In this document: one piece after another, positions 52,846 to 61,707 of the stretch
How the letters are laid out: each line of letters opens with the position of its first letter
Position numbering within the stretch: the first letter of the stretch is position 1
Source of the DNA: JAAYHG01 sp012735455
Lineage (GTDB): Bacteria > Bacillota > DTU030 > DUMP01
DNA: 64,000 nt
Reading direction: 5' to 3'
Assembly: GCA_050951365.1 (NCBI GenBank)
Contig: JBMNIX010000001.1
Span: 62,001 to 126,000 of the forward strand
Notes under the pieces: model-generated
Seen by the model: the letters and a program-made list of their open reading frames with translations, nothing else
Told to the model about the DNA's origin: nothing
The model's database searches: none
Translations under genes and position numbers: made by a program

Positions 52846-52851
52846 TATAAT
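52846..52851 (+). promoter_or_regulatory. Extended -10 promoter of the threonine synthase gene
   Basis: TG-G-TATAAT is a perfect extended -10 element, 30 bases before the GTG start codon. The -35 region is poor, as is common for extended -10 promoters. Confidence 0.6.
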
Positions 52852-52881
52852 TGGATAATAAAGTAAAAGGGGGAGTTCCTT

Positions 52882-54072
52882 GTGCCGTATCTTGCTTGTA
52901 CCGCTTGCGGAGAGAAACATCCCTTGGCTACCCACCTGCGCTGCACCTGCGGGGAACCACTGGAAGTCCGGTATGAGAACCTTACACCCCCAGCCCGACT
53001 GGAAAAAGAACCGTGCTTTATCTCTCGCAACATAAACATCTTCCCCTTCCCCAACCTGCGTCCTGAGCTTTCCCTGGGCGAGGGCGGGACACCCTTGCTG
53101 GAGGCTATTCAGCTGGAGGCCGCAACCGGTCTTACAGAAATCTACTTAAAGAACGAAACCGTCAATCCCACCTGGTCCTTCAAGGACCGCGGTACCTCAC
53201 TCGGGGTGCAAGCTGCCATTCAGCTTGGCCTCAGCCACGTCGGTACCGTGTCCTCTGGCAACATGGCTGCTTCAGTAGCGGCCTTTGCTGCACGGGCGGG
53301 GCTAGAGGCGTATGTATTCGTAGCGGGAGACATACCAGAAGGTAAGATCAGACCCATTGCCATTTACAACCCAAAGCTAAACCGCGGTATCGGTGACTAC
53401 GGTGAACTCTACTTCAACGCCCTGGCTTTGGGTGAAAAACACGGCATCTACTTTATTAGTTCCGACAATCCCTTCCGTGTGGAAGGACAGAAGACCCTGG
53501 CCTACGAAATCCTAGATCAGCTGGACTACGGTGAACTGGACTTTATCGTCATGCCTGTCTCCAGCGGCGGCAATATGGCGGCCGTAATCAAGGGCTGCGA
53601 GGAGATGGAAGCCTTGGGCCTGATTAAGAAGGCGCCCCTGGTGATAGGCGTACAGGCAGCAGGTTGCAGCCCCATCGCCAAGGCTGCGACCCAAGGCAAA
53701 GAAGCGATCGAACACTTCGGCACTCCCAATACCATTGCCCACGCCATTTCCAACCCTAACCCCCCTAGCGGCAACCGCATCCTACGAAAGGTACGGGAAG
53801 GCCGGGCGGAACTCATAACGGTAACAGATGAAGAGATCGTCTCTGCCCAGGCTTTTCTGGCTGCCAAGGAAGGGCTCTTTGTCCAGCCCGCCAGTGCCGC
53901 CTCCGTGGCAGGCATCCGCAAACTCAGCCAGGCAGGTCGGCTGAAACCAGATCACCGGGTGGTGGCTATCCTAACCGGAAGCGGCCTTAAAGATACCAGC
54001 GTCTTAGAACTGCACAACTTGCAAACAGGCGCTGTTCCGGTGGGAGAACTGGAGCGGGTATTGAGTGACTAG
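52882..54072 (+). CDS. thrC: Threonine synthase
   Basis: This 396-residue PLP enzyme converts O-phosphohomoserine to threonine. An N-terminal zinc-ribbon-like segment has Cys6, Cys9, Cys21 and Cys23. The PLP lysine is Lys101 in TWSFKDRG, followed by SSGNMAAS (substrate/phosphate loop) and SSGGNMAAV. It ends with TGSGLKD. GTG start with GGGGGAG 6 bases upstream. The neighbours are not threonine genes. Downstream, a flavin-reductase-like gene follows after 71 bases. Confidence 0.92.
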   Translation: MPYLACTACGEKHPLATHLRCTCGEPLEVRYENLTPPARLEKEPCFISRNINIFPFPNLRPELSLGEGGTPLLEAIQLEAATGLTEIYLKNETVNPTWSFKDRGTSLGVQAAIQLGLSHVGTVSSGNMAASVAAFAARAGLEAYVFVAGDIPEGKIRPIAIYNPKLNRGIGDYGELYFNALALGEKHGIYFISSDNPFRVEGQKTLAYEILDQLDYGELDFIVMPVSSGGNMAAVIKGCEEMEALGLIKKAPLVIGVQAAGCSPIAKAATQGKEAIEHFGTPNTIAHAISNPNPPSGNRILRKVREGRAELITVTDEEIVSAQAFLAAKEGLFVQPASAASVAGIRKLSQAGRLKPDHRVVAILTGSGLKDTSVLELHNLQTGAVPVGELERVLSD

Positions 54073-54143
54073 CGGCAGGATTTTTGACCAGGGCCGTAGG
54101 CTGGCAGCTGTTGCTAATGAGTCTTACTGAAAGGAGCTTGTCC

Positions 54144-54665
54144 GTGTCCAAGAAAATGATAACTCCGCAAACCCTGCTTTATCCCGTACCTGTGGTCATG
54201 GTCTCCTCAGGTACAGAGACCAGCCGAAACATTATTACTGTAGCCTGGGCCGGTGTGGTTTGTTCCGATCCGCCCATGGTGGGCATAGGGATCAGACCTT
54301 CCCGGTATTCCCACGAGCTCATCAGCCAACAGGGTGAGTTTGTGGTTAACATTCCCCTGGCCAGTCAATTGGATGCAGTCAAGGTTTGCGGCGGCGCAAC
54401 CGGCCGCGGTCGTGATAAGTTCCGCGACGCTGGTCTGCATGCTGCTGCTGCCAGCATCGTCAAAGCACCCCTCATCAGCGAGTGCCCTGTAAACCTGGAA
54501 TGTCAGGTGCGTCAAGTAGTAAAGCTGGGCAGCCACGACCTCTTTCTGGCGGAAATTGTCGCTATCCACGCTAGCGAAGAGGTCCTGGATGCTTACGGTC
54601 GCATCGATCCAGCCAAAGCTAAACCCCTGGGCTACATCAGTGGCGAGTACTGGACAGGACACTAG
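54144..54665 (+). CDS. Flavin reductase-like FMN-binding split-barrel protein
   Basis: This roughly 173-residue protein of the flavoredoxin/flavin reductase family has VSSGTETSRNIITVAWAGVV near 20-39 and the IRPSRYSHELI flavin-binding segment. Members bind FMN and transfer electrons or reduce flavin. GTG at 54144 is chosen for the AAAGGAG site 7 bases upstream. Last gene of the thrC unit, before a strong terminator. Confidence 0.88.
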   Translation: MSKKMITPQTLLYPVPVVMVSSGTETSRNIITVAWAGVVCSDPPMVGIGIRPSRYSHELISQQGEFVVNIPLASQLDAVKVCGGATGRGRDKFRDAGLHAAAASIVKAPLISECPVNLECQVRQVVKLGSHDLFLAEIVAIHASEEVLDAYGRIDPAKAKPLGYISGEYWTGH

Positions 54666-54675
54666 GTCCCCAACC

Positions 54676-54713
54676 AAAAGGAGCTGCCCGCTTGACCGCG
54701 GGCAGCTCCTTTT
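54676..54713 (+). terminator. Terminator after the flavin reductase-like gene
   Basis: A perfect 16-bp inverted repeat (54676-54691 with 54698-54713, 6-base loop) ends in a run of T residues. It lies 10 bases after the stop codon and could also terminate the convergent amidohydrolase transcript. Confidence 0.93.
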
Positions 54714-54815
54714 GTACACGCTACCTTGTCCCCTAGAGGGAAAAGATAGCCACAGGTACTATGAAACACAGCTTATTTCAGCAGAAGGGCCGGACGGTTG
54801 TAAGGCACGGCTAGA

Positions 54816-55955
54816 TTACTGCGCCACTCTTTTAGCCACCGCCAAAGCCAGAATCTTGGTCCCTGCAATAAGCGCTTCGGTATTAAAGGTCATCTTCGGA
54901 TCATGCAAACCTGGTGTGGCATCGCAGCCCAAAGCTAGGAAAGCAGTCTTCAAGCTGGGATCAGCCATCTTAAACTCATGGAAATCATCGCTACCTGGAC
55001 TATGGATCTCTGGAAGAAGTCCTTCCTCCCCCAGGACCTCCTTGATAGCTTCAGCGAGAACTGCAATGGCCTCTTGATCATACTCCGCCGCAGGCACAGA
55101 ACCTAGGATGTTAACTTCAGCCTTGGCACCAACGGCAGAAGCTCCACCCTCACAAGCCGCAATCAGCTTTTCCTTTAACTCGTCCATGAGGGCATTGGAA
55201 GCGGCCCGCATATCCACCGTGAAAACAACCTTGTCCGGAATGATATTGCTGGCCACGCCACCCCCGGAAATCTTGGTCACCTTGGCTGACCACTGCTGCG
55301 CCGGATTGAGCCAGATGTTATTGATGCCCTGGATGGCCAGCACTGCTCCGTCAATGGCGTTTACACCTAGGTGCGGGCGAGCACCATGGGCTGCTTTGCC
55401 CAGGATGGTGACCTCAGCCACGGTGCTACCACCGTGCCACAGGGCCGCAGCGGCCTGTCCCAACCGGGCCTCTTGGATAGGACGAATGTGGACACCGTAA
55501 AGCTCGTCTAGCCCTTTGGCCGCCCCACCCGCAACCATGTTCTTAGCCCCAACCAGCCTCTCCTCTGCCGGCTGAAAGATGACTCTAACCGCTCCTTTTT
55601 TCACTAGTCCCAGCTCTTTTAGTGTCATTAGCGCCCAGAGGCCCATGGTAGCGTGAGCATCGTGGCCACAAGCATGAAGGTAGTATGTCTCCCCAGCCTC
55701 ATTCTTGTACGGCAGTGCGTCAATGTCAGCCCGGATGCCAACCACTTGACCAGGCGCACCGCCCTTGACCTCGGCTGTAAAGCCAGTCTCTGTGATTTCC
55801 TCAATAGCTATCCCAGCCTGCTGCAGGCGTTCTTTTAAGTAAGCCGAGGTCTTAAACTCATTGAGCCCCCACTCAGGAATGGCATGGAGGTCGGCATAGG
55901 TACGGAGAATCTCTTCCCTGTGTTGATCCACCGCCTGACTGATGGCCTTTTGCAT
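54816..55955 (-). CDS. M20D amidohydrolase (N-acyl amino acid / IAA-amino-acid hydrolase type)
   Basis: This roughly 379-residue zinc amidohydrolase has LHACGHDAHATMGLW near 92-106, IFQPAEERLVGAKNMV and HGARPHLGVNAID in the dimerisation domain. Such enzymes cleave N-acetyl or other N-acyl amino acids and some dipeptides. ATG at 55955 is preferred, with GGAGG 10 bases upstream; a GTG two codons earlier is also possible. It lies 140 bases after the yjiG-like gene, with a hairpin between, so it may be the last gene of a yjiHG unit. Confidence 0.88.
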   Translation of the reverse strand: MQKAISQAVDQHREEILRTYADLHAIPEWGLNEFKTSAYLKERLQQAGIAIEEITETGFTAEVKGGAPGQVVGIRADIDALPYKNEAGETYYLHACGHDAHATMGLWALMTLKELGLVKKGAVRVIFQPAEERLVGAKNMVAGGAAKGLDELYGVHIRPIQEARLGQAAAALWHGGSTVAEVTILGKAAHGARPHLGVNAIDGAVLAIQGINNIWLNPAQQWSAKVTKISGGGVASNIIPDKVVFTVDMRAASNALMDELKEKLIAACEGGASAVGAKAEVNILGSVPAAEYDQEAIAVLAEAIKEVLGEEGLLPEIHSPGSDDFHEFKMADPSLKTAFLALGCDATPGLHDPKMTFNTEALIAGTKILALAVAKRVAQ

Positions 55956-56047
55956 TTCCACAAATCCTCCTTCACCTGTCATAATCCGTCTCTAGCATTC
56001 CCATTGCCCTAATACGGATTACATCACTGTGTAGGAATCCCATTTCG

Positions 56048-56081
56048 GCCTGAGCTACAGCTTGTGAGCTCTAGCTCAGGC
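56048..56081 (-). terminator. Hairpin between the first yjiG-like gene and the amidohydrolase gene
   Basis: A 10-bp perfect stem (GCCTGAGCTA with TAGCTCAGGC) and 14-base loop lie 14 bases after the yjiG stop. There is no T-run on the minus strand, so it is more likely an attenuating or processing hairpin than a full terminator. Confidence 0.55.
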
Positions 56082-56095
56082 GTACTTGGGTAAAC

Positions 56096-56578
56096 CTACA
56101 GGAAAACCAAGATTAGACGCATGGTCCACATAGCCAAGAGTGCATTGAGCACACAGATACCAATGATGAGCGGCCAATACTTGGAATTCACCTCAGCGGT
56201 ACCCAAGCAGCGCCCCATGTACTGAAGGAGCGCACCCATCAGGAAGATGGCCGGGACCAGAACAGTAACGTCGTTGGCAGTCAACTGCTCCGCAGCGTAA
56301 AGGCTGGCCGCAACACCAACGCCGCCACCCATGCTCATAAAGGAAGCCATAAGCACAGCAGCAGCCTGTCCCGGCAAGCCCCACAACGCCATCACAGGTC
56401 CGAACACCTTACCGATAACATCCAACAAACCGGTAACGTTGAGTGCCTGGATAATCACAAAGGCCATAACCAGGTTCGGCAACATACTGGTCGTGCCAAT
56501 GGTCCAGCCACGGCGGGCACCATTAACAAACAAATCCATTAATGTCGGCTTAGGGCCGTTCGTCTGTACGTTTGCCAT
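56096..56578 (-). CDS. YjiG-like membrane protein, pair 1
   Basis: This 160-residue membrane protein has four predicted helices and the nucleoside-recognition (Gate) domain pattern LDVIGKVFGPVMALWGLPGQ near 52-71 and SMGGGVGVAASLY. It resembles E. coli YjiG, encoded beside yjiH and the isoaspartyl dipeptidase gene iadA. The YjiG/YjiH pair is likely a two-part membrane carrier, but its substrate has not been shown to my knowledge. It follows the yjiH-like gene by 30 bases. Confidence 0.85.
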   Translation of the reverse strand: MANVQTNGPKPTLMDLFVNGARRGWTIGTTSMLPNLVMAFVIIQALNVTGLLDVIGKVFGPVMALWGLPGQAAAVLMASFMSMGGGVGVAASLYAAEQLTANDVTVLVPAIFLMGALLQYMGRCLGTAEVNSKYWPLIIGICVLNALLAMWTMRLILVFL

Positions 56579-56608
56579 AATACCCTTCCTCCCTTCTTTT
56601 TCTCAGAC

Positions 56609-57268
56609 TTAAACGGCCGCTACTTTGCCCTTGTCCTTATTCTCTGTCATGTTAATGATAATCCGCAAGAGATTTGCCCCTAGCACCTTAAAAACAAGAC
56701 AAACAAGGAAAGGAACGATGATAGGTGTGGTCAAGAAAGCAAAAAGGGCGGCGCCAGAAGAAAAATAGTTGGTGATAATGGCGTCAGCGCTGATCTGAAA
56801 CATGGCAAAGATCGAACGTTCATTATCGGTTATCTCACCGGACTCATACAGATCCTTTGTCATTCCTGCACCGGCATCTGTGCTTTGGAAGCTGGCAATC
56901 AGGGCCAGGCCACAAATCCCCGGGATACCAAGCAGCGGGCGAAGGAGAGGGGATAAGAGCCTTTGAGCAGCTGCCAGTCCTCCCAAACCCTCTACCACCG
57001 CAACAGTTCCCAGAGCTAAGATTACCGACGGCATCAGATTTATTGCAAACAGGAAACCGTCCCGGGCACCACTTCCGCCACTACCACGGAAAATAGCTCC
57101 TCCCTCACCGATAGTACCAAAACTGCCCTGCAGGACTGTAAAGTCAAGTACCCGCAACCAGTTCGTGGCCGAACTAAACAAACCGGAGAAAAAAATAATC
57201 GCAAAAACCAGAGCAACATAGCTTACCCAAGTGACTTTTGGTTCGGCAGAAAGGTTCTTCTGGCTCAT
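56609..57268 (-). CDS. YjiH-like membrane protein, pair 1
   Basis: This roughly 219-residue Gate-domain membrane protein has six or so hydrophobic segments and family stretches GSGGSGARDGFLFAINLMPS near 62-81 and SFQSTDAGAGMTKDL. ATG at 57268 has AGGAGG 6 bases upstream. It should partner the YjiG-like protein encoded next. The sequence RGSGGSGARDG is shared with the second YjiH copy. Confidence 0.85.
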   Translation of the reverse strand: MSQKNLSAEPKVTWVSYVALVFAIIFFSGLFSSATNWLRVLDFTVLQGSFGTIGEGGAIFRGSGGSGARDGFLFAINLMPSVILALGTVAVVEGLGGLAAAQRLLSPLLRPLLGIPGICGLALIASFQSTDAGAGMTKDLYESGEITDNERSIFAMFQISADAIITNYFSSGAALFAFLTTPIIVPFLVCLVFKVLGANLLRIIINMTENKDKGKVAAV

Positions 57269-57396
57269 GCACATCCTCCTACTTTGCCGTTTTCTCCGGA
57301 ACAGCAACTTGGTTATTCCACGGACCTGCTAACCGACAACTGGATCCTTTGTTGCTCTTTTGTCACATGTGGACATAGTAAATATTTGGACTTCTG

Positions 57397-57439
57397 TAAA
57401 AAGGGCGCGGCCAAGCCAATGATTTGACTGTCGCGCCCT
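57397..57439 (-). terminator. Terminator after the second yjiHG pair
   Basis: On the minus strand AGGGCGCG and CGCGCCCT form an 8-bp stem around a 22-base loop, followed at once by TTTTTAC. It lies 16 bases after the yjiG stop and separates the two pairs. Confidence 0.8.
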
Positions 57440-57454
57440 GAACAAAGCAAGAGA

Positions 57455-57916
57455 CTAGACGAAAAACCTCCACACAAACATGAAGGCCAAAGCTACCACC
57501 ACATTCAACAGCATCGTTAAAGGGATTTGTCTGGTGTCCATATCGGCGGTAATAGCAATCCGACCCATGTACTGCAGCTGAGCGCCTAACATGCAAACAG
57601 CCGGCATGAGAATAGTTACATGGGTTTCTGTCAGCAGTCCGTTGGAGTATAAACCGGCAATGGCGCCCACGCCTCCGCCTAAGCTCAGCCAGGCAGCTAC
57701 CAAGCCAGCCATTGCCTCACCGGGTAGCCCGAATATAGCCATCACTGGTCCAAAGACCTTGCCTATCAGATCCAAAATCCCTGTCATATTAAGAACGGCA
57801 ATAATCACAAACGCCATGAGAACGTTGGGAGCAATGCCATTTAATGCCACATGCAGACCCCGCCTGGCGCCAATGACAAAGGCATCCATAACATTATTGG
57901 GTTGCTGCTCAGCCAC
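57455..57916 (-). CDS. YjiG-like membrane protein, pair 2
   Basis: This 153-residue Gate-domain protein is exactly the length of E. coli YjiG, with LDLIGKVFGPVMAIFGLPGE near 50-69 and SLGGGVGAIAGLY. GTG at 57916 is chosen for the AGGAGG site 8 bases upstream. It lies 22 bases after its yjiH partner. It is clearly paralogous to pair 1 yet well diverged. Confidence 0.86.
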   Translation of the reverse strand: MAEQQPNNVMDAFVIGARRGLHVALNGIAPNVLMAFVIIAVLNMTGILDLIGKVFGPVMAIFGLPGEAMAGLVAAWLSLGGGVGAIAGLYSNGLLTETHVTILMPAVCMLGAQLQYMGRIAITADMDTRQIPLTMLLNVVVALAFMFVWRFFV

Positions 57917-57938
57917 TAATACCACCTCCTGTTTCTTT

Positions 57939-58556
57939 CTAGCGATTCAATGTGAAGCGTGAAATGTTGGCAACAACAAACTTACCTAGAAGCCAAATAA
58001 CAAGCGGTATGATAATGGGCACTGTTAGGAAGGGAAAAAGGGCTGAAGCAATGGTGTAGTAATTGCTGATGGGTGGCCCACCCACGAATTGCCAAGTGGC
58101 AAAGATATTAAGCTCTTTCTGGTTAATGAACCCATCATCTCGGAGTTGACGAGACATAGCAGCCGCTGCGTCTGAACTCTGCAAGGCCGCAATCATTGTC
58201 AAAGCACAAACACCGGGAATACCAACAATCGGGCGCAAGATCGGGGTGATAAGCTGCTGAGCAGCCTTTAAGCCGCCAAGGTAATCAATAACGTTAACCA
58301 AACCAAGGGCCAACATGACACCTGGCACCAATGTGAGCGCAAATACGAAGCCGTCACGGGCTCCGGTGCCTCCGCTTCCACGAAAACCAGCAGCTGCCTC
58401 TGGTAGAATCTTGCCGAAGGTTCCGGTCAAATTAGTAAAGTCAAATGCCTTCCAGAAACCCGGGGCTTTGGTCAGAAGACCGGAAAAAAGTATTACACCG
58501 CCCAGCAGCGCTAGTAGACCAACAATACTGATCTTCCCATCACTTTTTTCGTTCAC
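57939..58556 (-). CDS. YjiH-like membrane protein, pair 2
   Basis: This roughly 205-residue membrane protein has RGSGGTGARDGFVFALTLVPG near 62 and ALQSSDAAAAMSRQL. GTG at 58556 is chosen because GGAGGAGGG lies 6 bases upstream; an in-frame extension to 58697 has no such site. First gene of the second pair. The 214-base gap upstream holds a hairpin and separates it from the M81 peptidase gene. Confidence 0.86.
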   Translation of the reverse strand: MNEKSDGKISIVGLLALLGGVILFSGLLTKAPGFWKAFDFTNLTGTFGKILPEAAAGFRGSGGTGARDGFVFALTLVPGVMLALGLVNVIDYLGGLKAAQQLITPILRPIVGIPGVCALTMIAALQSSDAAAAMSRQLRDDGFINQKELNIFATWQFVGGPPISNYYTIASALFPFLTVPIIIPLVIWLLGKFVVANISRFTLNR

Positions 58557-58699
58557 TCTGGTCCCTCCTCCTTCAGTACCATTAGTGGGTCCTGTTATAT
58601 CAAGGAAGATAAGAACTGAATCAGCTAATCTCCTTGATTGCCTCCCTCCTTCCATTACATTATTGGAACCTGAAGACCGCTTTCTACCTAGACACATAG

Positions 58700-58723
58700 G
58701 CGGGAGATCTTAGGACCTCCCGC
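58700..58723 (-). terminator. Hairpin after the M81 peptidase gene
   Basis: GCGGGAG and CTCCCGC form a 7-bp stem with a 10-base loop, 48 bases after the peptidase stop codon. There is no T-run on the minus strand. It may weakly terminate or cap the transcript. Confidence 0.5.
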
Positions 58724-58770
58724 TACTGGGTGCTAGTCCTGGTAGTTATATGGTGTCCTAGAATCGACCC

Positions 58771-60231
58771 TTAGTCAAGGGGAAAGATGGGGCGCGTCAC
58801 ATTCTTAAAGTTAAATTGATGGAAATTAATGGCGGTAATGCCGGGAGCATCCACCTCAATGATTTCGCTGGCAATGGGGGTAAAGGCGGCGCGGAAATGC
58901 AGGCTTGACTTAACAACAACGATCTGTTTGTCCGTTGGCTCAATACCCACCCGCCGGAAAATCTCTGGATCCCAAGGCTGGATCCGCCGTTCCGGTATCA
59001 CAACCTCAATTCCATCGATGTCGAGAGCTACCAGGCGGCCAACATCATTGCGCAGGCCACGACCCATGGGGCCTTTGTTGATAAAAATCCCATCGGCAAT
59101 GGTCTTTACTGTAGCCTCAACCTCTATAGAATCGGGGAACTGCGGCTCCATCTTACCTCCCAGGCGTACTTTAATCCGGGAACCAACGCCAGCAGCAACC
59201 GCCTGCTCAATGGTCTCTGGGTCCCAGATGATAGCCATGGCCACGTTCTTAGCTCCTTGGCGAAGGAGCTCCTTAAGGATGTAAATGGTATCGCCAGAGC
59301 CACCACCGCCCGGATTGTCCGCCACATCAGCGAGAACCACTGGACCTTCGGGCGCCTCCATCGCCCGGCGCACAGCTTCTTCCAGCGGTACCGGGGTTAG
59401 GACGCACTCTTCCCGCCGCGCCCAAATATTATCCGCGATGGAATCGACGATTTCCTGCGCCAGCTTCCCGTCCTCGTCAGTAACGGCAATCACCGCACAA
59501 CCGCAGTCCGGAATGTCGGCCCAGGGGAAACCCGCTATCACCGAGACACTGATAACCCTTGGGTCCTCTTCCCAGCGATGGGCCATTTCCAGAAAGTCTT
59601 TCATGGGAGCCTTGGCCGTCTGAAGGGCCGGGGCCAAAATTGGAACCCTCTTACCATGCATCACCGGATTGATCTCGCCACGCAGCACTCTAGCCATGGT
59701 TTTGGCGGCTTCGTAACCGCGGTCGTACTGGTCTATATGTGGGTAAGTGTCATATGCGAAGAGAGCCGTGGCCTGCTCAAGCATGGTGTTGGTTAGATTG
59801 GTGTGGTGATCCAAGCTCGCCATAATGGGAACATCCGGACCAACTACCTCCCGCAAGGCAGTAAGAAGCATCCCTTCGCCGTCAGAATAGTTCTCAACCA
59901 CCATCGCACCATGGAGCGAGAGGACAATCCCATCCACTGAGCCCACGGACTTGATAGCCTTTACCATCTCGTCACGAACAAACTCAAATGCTTCTTGGGT
60001 CACCAAACCACCGGGCATAGCGTTAGCGGCCACAGAGGGCACCATTTCCAAGCCCTCTTCCTCACAGCCAGCAATAATACCGCCCATCTCTACCCTAACA
60101 CCCTTAAAGAAGGGAAGGATCTCATCTCCCAACTTAAGAGACCGAGCTTGAAATTGGGGTATGTCGGTCTTAGTCGAGCAAAAAACATTGGTCTCATGCT
60201 TAAACTCACCGATCAAAACCCGTTTGCCCAA
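58771..60231 (-). CDS. M81-family metallopeptidase (MlrC-like)
   Basis: This roughly 486-residue zinc metallopeptidase is of the MlrC type, named for microcystin-degradation gene C. Motifs are FKHETNVF near the N-terminus, LSLHGAMVVENY, DHHTNLT and DNPGGGGSGDT, with the C-terminal PWDPEIFRRVGI. Relatives cleave linear peptides or small peptide amides; most members in non-microcystin organisms have unknown substrates. TTG at 60231 is chosen because GGAGG lies 7 bases upstream; a GTG three codons earlier overlaps that site. It lies between the isoaspartyl dipeptidase gene and a yjiHG pair. Confidence 0.9.
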   Translation of the reverse strand: MGKRVLIGEFKHETNVFCSTKTDIPQFQARSLKLGDEILPFFKGVRVEMGGIIAGCEEEGLEMVPSVAANAMPGGLVTQEAFEFVRDEMVKAIKSVGSVDGIVLSLHGAMVVENYSDGEGMLLTALREVVGPDVPIMASLDHHTNLTNTMLEQATALFAYDTYPHIDQYDRGYEAAKTMARVLRGEINPVMHGKRVPILAPALQTAKAPMKDFLEMAHRWEEDPRVISVSVIAGFPWADIPDCGCAVIAVTDEDGKLAQEIVDSIADNIWARREECVLTPVPLEEAVRRAMEAPEGPVVLADVADNPGGGGSGDTIYILKELLRQGAKNVAMAIIWDPETIEQAVAAGVGSRIKVRLGGKMEPQFPDSIEVEATVKTIADGIFINKGPMGRGLRNDVGRLVALDIDGIEVVIPERRIQPWDPEIFRRVGIEPTDKQIVVVKSSLHFRAAFTPIASEIIEVDAPGITAINFHQFNFKNVTRPIFPLD

Positions 60232-60383
60232 ACTTTGCACCTCCTCTTGTGATGGACCTGATAGGTCATCTTAATCATTCTACATTTTGCCCGTTAATCC
60301 TTCAGCGTAGTAATGACCTGATCATGAGGCTACAGCGAATTAGGCGTTTTCCCAGGTCTTTAACCACATAAGGGAAACCTTTG

Positions 60384-61580
60384 TTAACCCAGACTCTGTT
60401 CGAAGGTACCAAATACTACCGGCTTACCTGCGTCCACCATCAGGCGGCCTCGGGCCCACACTTGCTCAAGTTCCAGCTCCGGTGTAAACACCGCAAAATC
60501 GGCATCGGAACCAATCTGAATTACTCCCTTACGGGGCAGCTTAAGGACGCGGGCTACGTTGCTTGTTACCACCTGGACCGCCTGTTCCAGGGGCAAGCCC
60601 TCTTGTTGGACCAAATCCCGCAGTTCCTGTATCAGGGAATCTTGTTTCCCCACAGTCAGGCCCACCAACTCACCATTGGGGCCAAATACCGGTGCGCTGC
60701 CAAACCCATCGGAACTCATGGTAATGTTTGTAAGGGGTACTCCTTCAACTATTGCCTGCTTGATGGCCCGACTCGGTTTGATGGCCCGGGCCATTCCCCC
60801 GGCTGGGCTCACACCGGAGGTAACGTCCACCGCTCCACCTTTCTTGCCCCAGGCAATAGCATCGGCGAAGAGCCAGGGGTTTCGGTTCACGTGGGTCGGT
60901 AAGAACTGGCCTGCTGGGAGTTCCGTTTCCTCGACAATTTGAAAGAGCATGGCCAACCCGCTGCTGCCATCGCCCAGGTGCAGGTGTACCACTCCAGCCT
61001 TGCCTGCCAGCATCCCCCCAACCCTGGCCTCTGCCGCCAACTTCTTGATGTCCTCCAAGAGCGGCTGAGCTGAGCGGTGGTCTGAAATGGCAATCTCGCC
61101 GGTCCCGATCACCTTGTCGATAAGGATCAGGTCCGAACGCACACTCCCGGTGATAGTCCGAGTAGGAACCTCGTATGCCCCAGTGTAAATAAAGGTGCTG
61201 ATACCTTCGGCCTCGAGTCCCCGCGCCTTGGCTAAGAGCCCGGCCATGTGCCGCGTGATGCCATCTGTTCCCAGCACCCCCACCACAGTGGTAACCCCGG
61301 CAGACGTTATGGCGGAAAGGTAAGCCTCTGGTGTCCGAGTGGCAAAGCCCCCCTCACCGCCGCCACCAATAATATGCACGTGCGCATCAATCAGCCCAGG
61401 GAGCAGGTAATATCCCTTCAGATCCACCACGCGCACTGGCCAACTAGAAGGGAGCTCCAGGTGCGTACCAATAGCCGCAACCCGCTCTCCGGCCACAAGT
61501 ACGTCCTGTGTACCCAGGTCTTGCGGGGAGAAAACCCGCGCCCCCTGAAAAAGAACAAAGTATGCCTGTTGATCTTGCAT
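60384..61580 (-). CDS. iadA: Isoaspartyl (beta-aspartyl) dipeptidase
   Basis: This roughly 398-residue amidohydrolase-superfamily enzyme releases aspartate from isoaspartyl dipeptides. His67 and His69 (DAHVHIIGGGGEGGF) bind zinc. YTGAYEVPTRTITGS, PTHVNRN and SSDGFGS (catalytic Asp) follow. At the position of the bridging carbamylated Lys162 of E. coli IadA (alignment from memory) this protein has Glu162 (IGTGEIAISDHRS). ATG at 61580 has GGAGGG 7 bases upstream. In E. coli iadA is encoded next to yjiG/yjiH, and the same neighbourhood is seen here. Confidence 0.92.
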   Translation of the reverse strand: MQDQQAYFVLFQGARVFSPQDLGTQDVLVAGERVAAIGTHLELPSSWPVRVVDLKGYYLLPGLIDAHVHIIGGGGEGGFATRTPEAYLSAITSAGVTTVVGVLGTDGITRHMAGLLAKARGLEAEGISTFIYTGAYEVPTRTITGSVRSDLILIDKVIGTGEIAISDHRSAQPLLEDIKKLAAEARVGGMLAGKAGVVHLHLGDGSSGLAMLFQIVEETELPAGQFLPTHVNRNPWLFADAIAWGKKGGAVDVTSGVSPAGGMARAIKPSRAIKQAIVEGVPLTNITMSSDGFGSAPVFGPNGELVGLTVGKQDSLIQELRDLVQQEGLPLEQAVQVVTSNVARVLKLPRKGVIQIGSDADFAVFTPELELEQVWARGRLMVDAGKPVVFGTFEQSLG

Positions 61581-61662
61581 CATATCACCCTCCAAATCTG
61601 TAGAGTTGAGGAACTGAACCAGAGTTAACAAAACCCCTATCCATATCAAAGCGCATTCGTAG

Positions 61663-61668
61663 TATAAT
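61663..61668 (+). promoter_or_regulatory. Possible -10 box for the glycosyltransferase gene
   Basis: A perfect TATAAT lies 39 bases before the GTG start, within the divergent region facing iadA. No convincing -35 box for sigma-A is seen. CCATATC upstream might hint at a sporulation sigma factor, but spacing and -10 fit are poor. Confidence 0.4.
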
Positions 61669-61707
61669 TAGGGACATGAAGACAAGCACAAGAAAGGAGA
61701 TCAGAAC

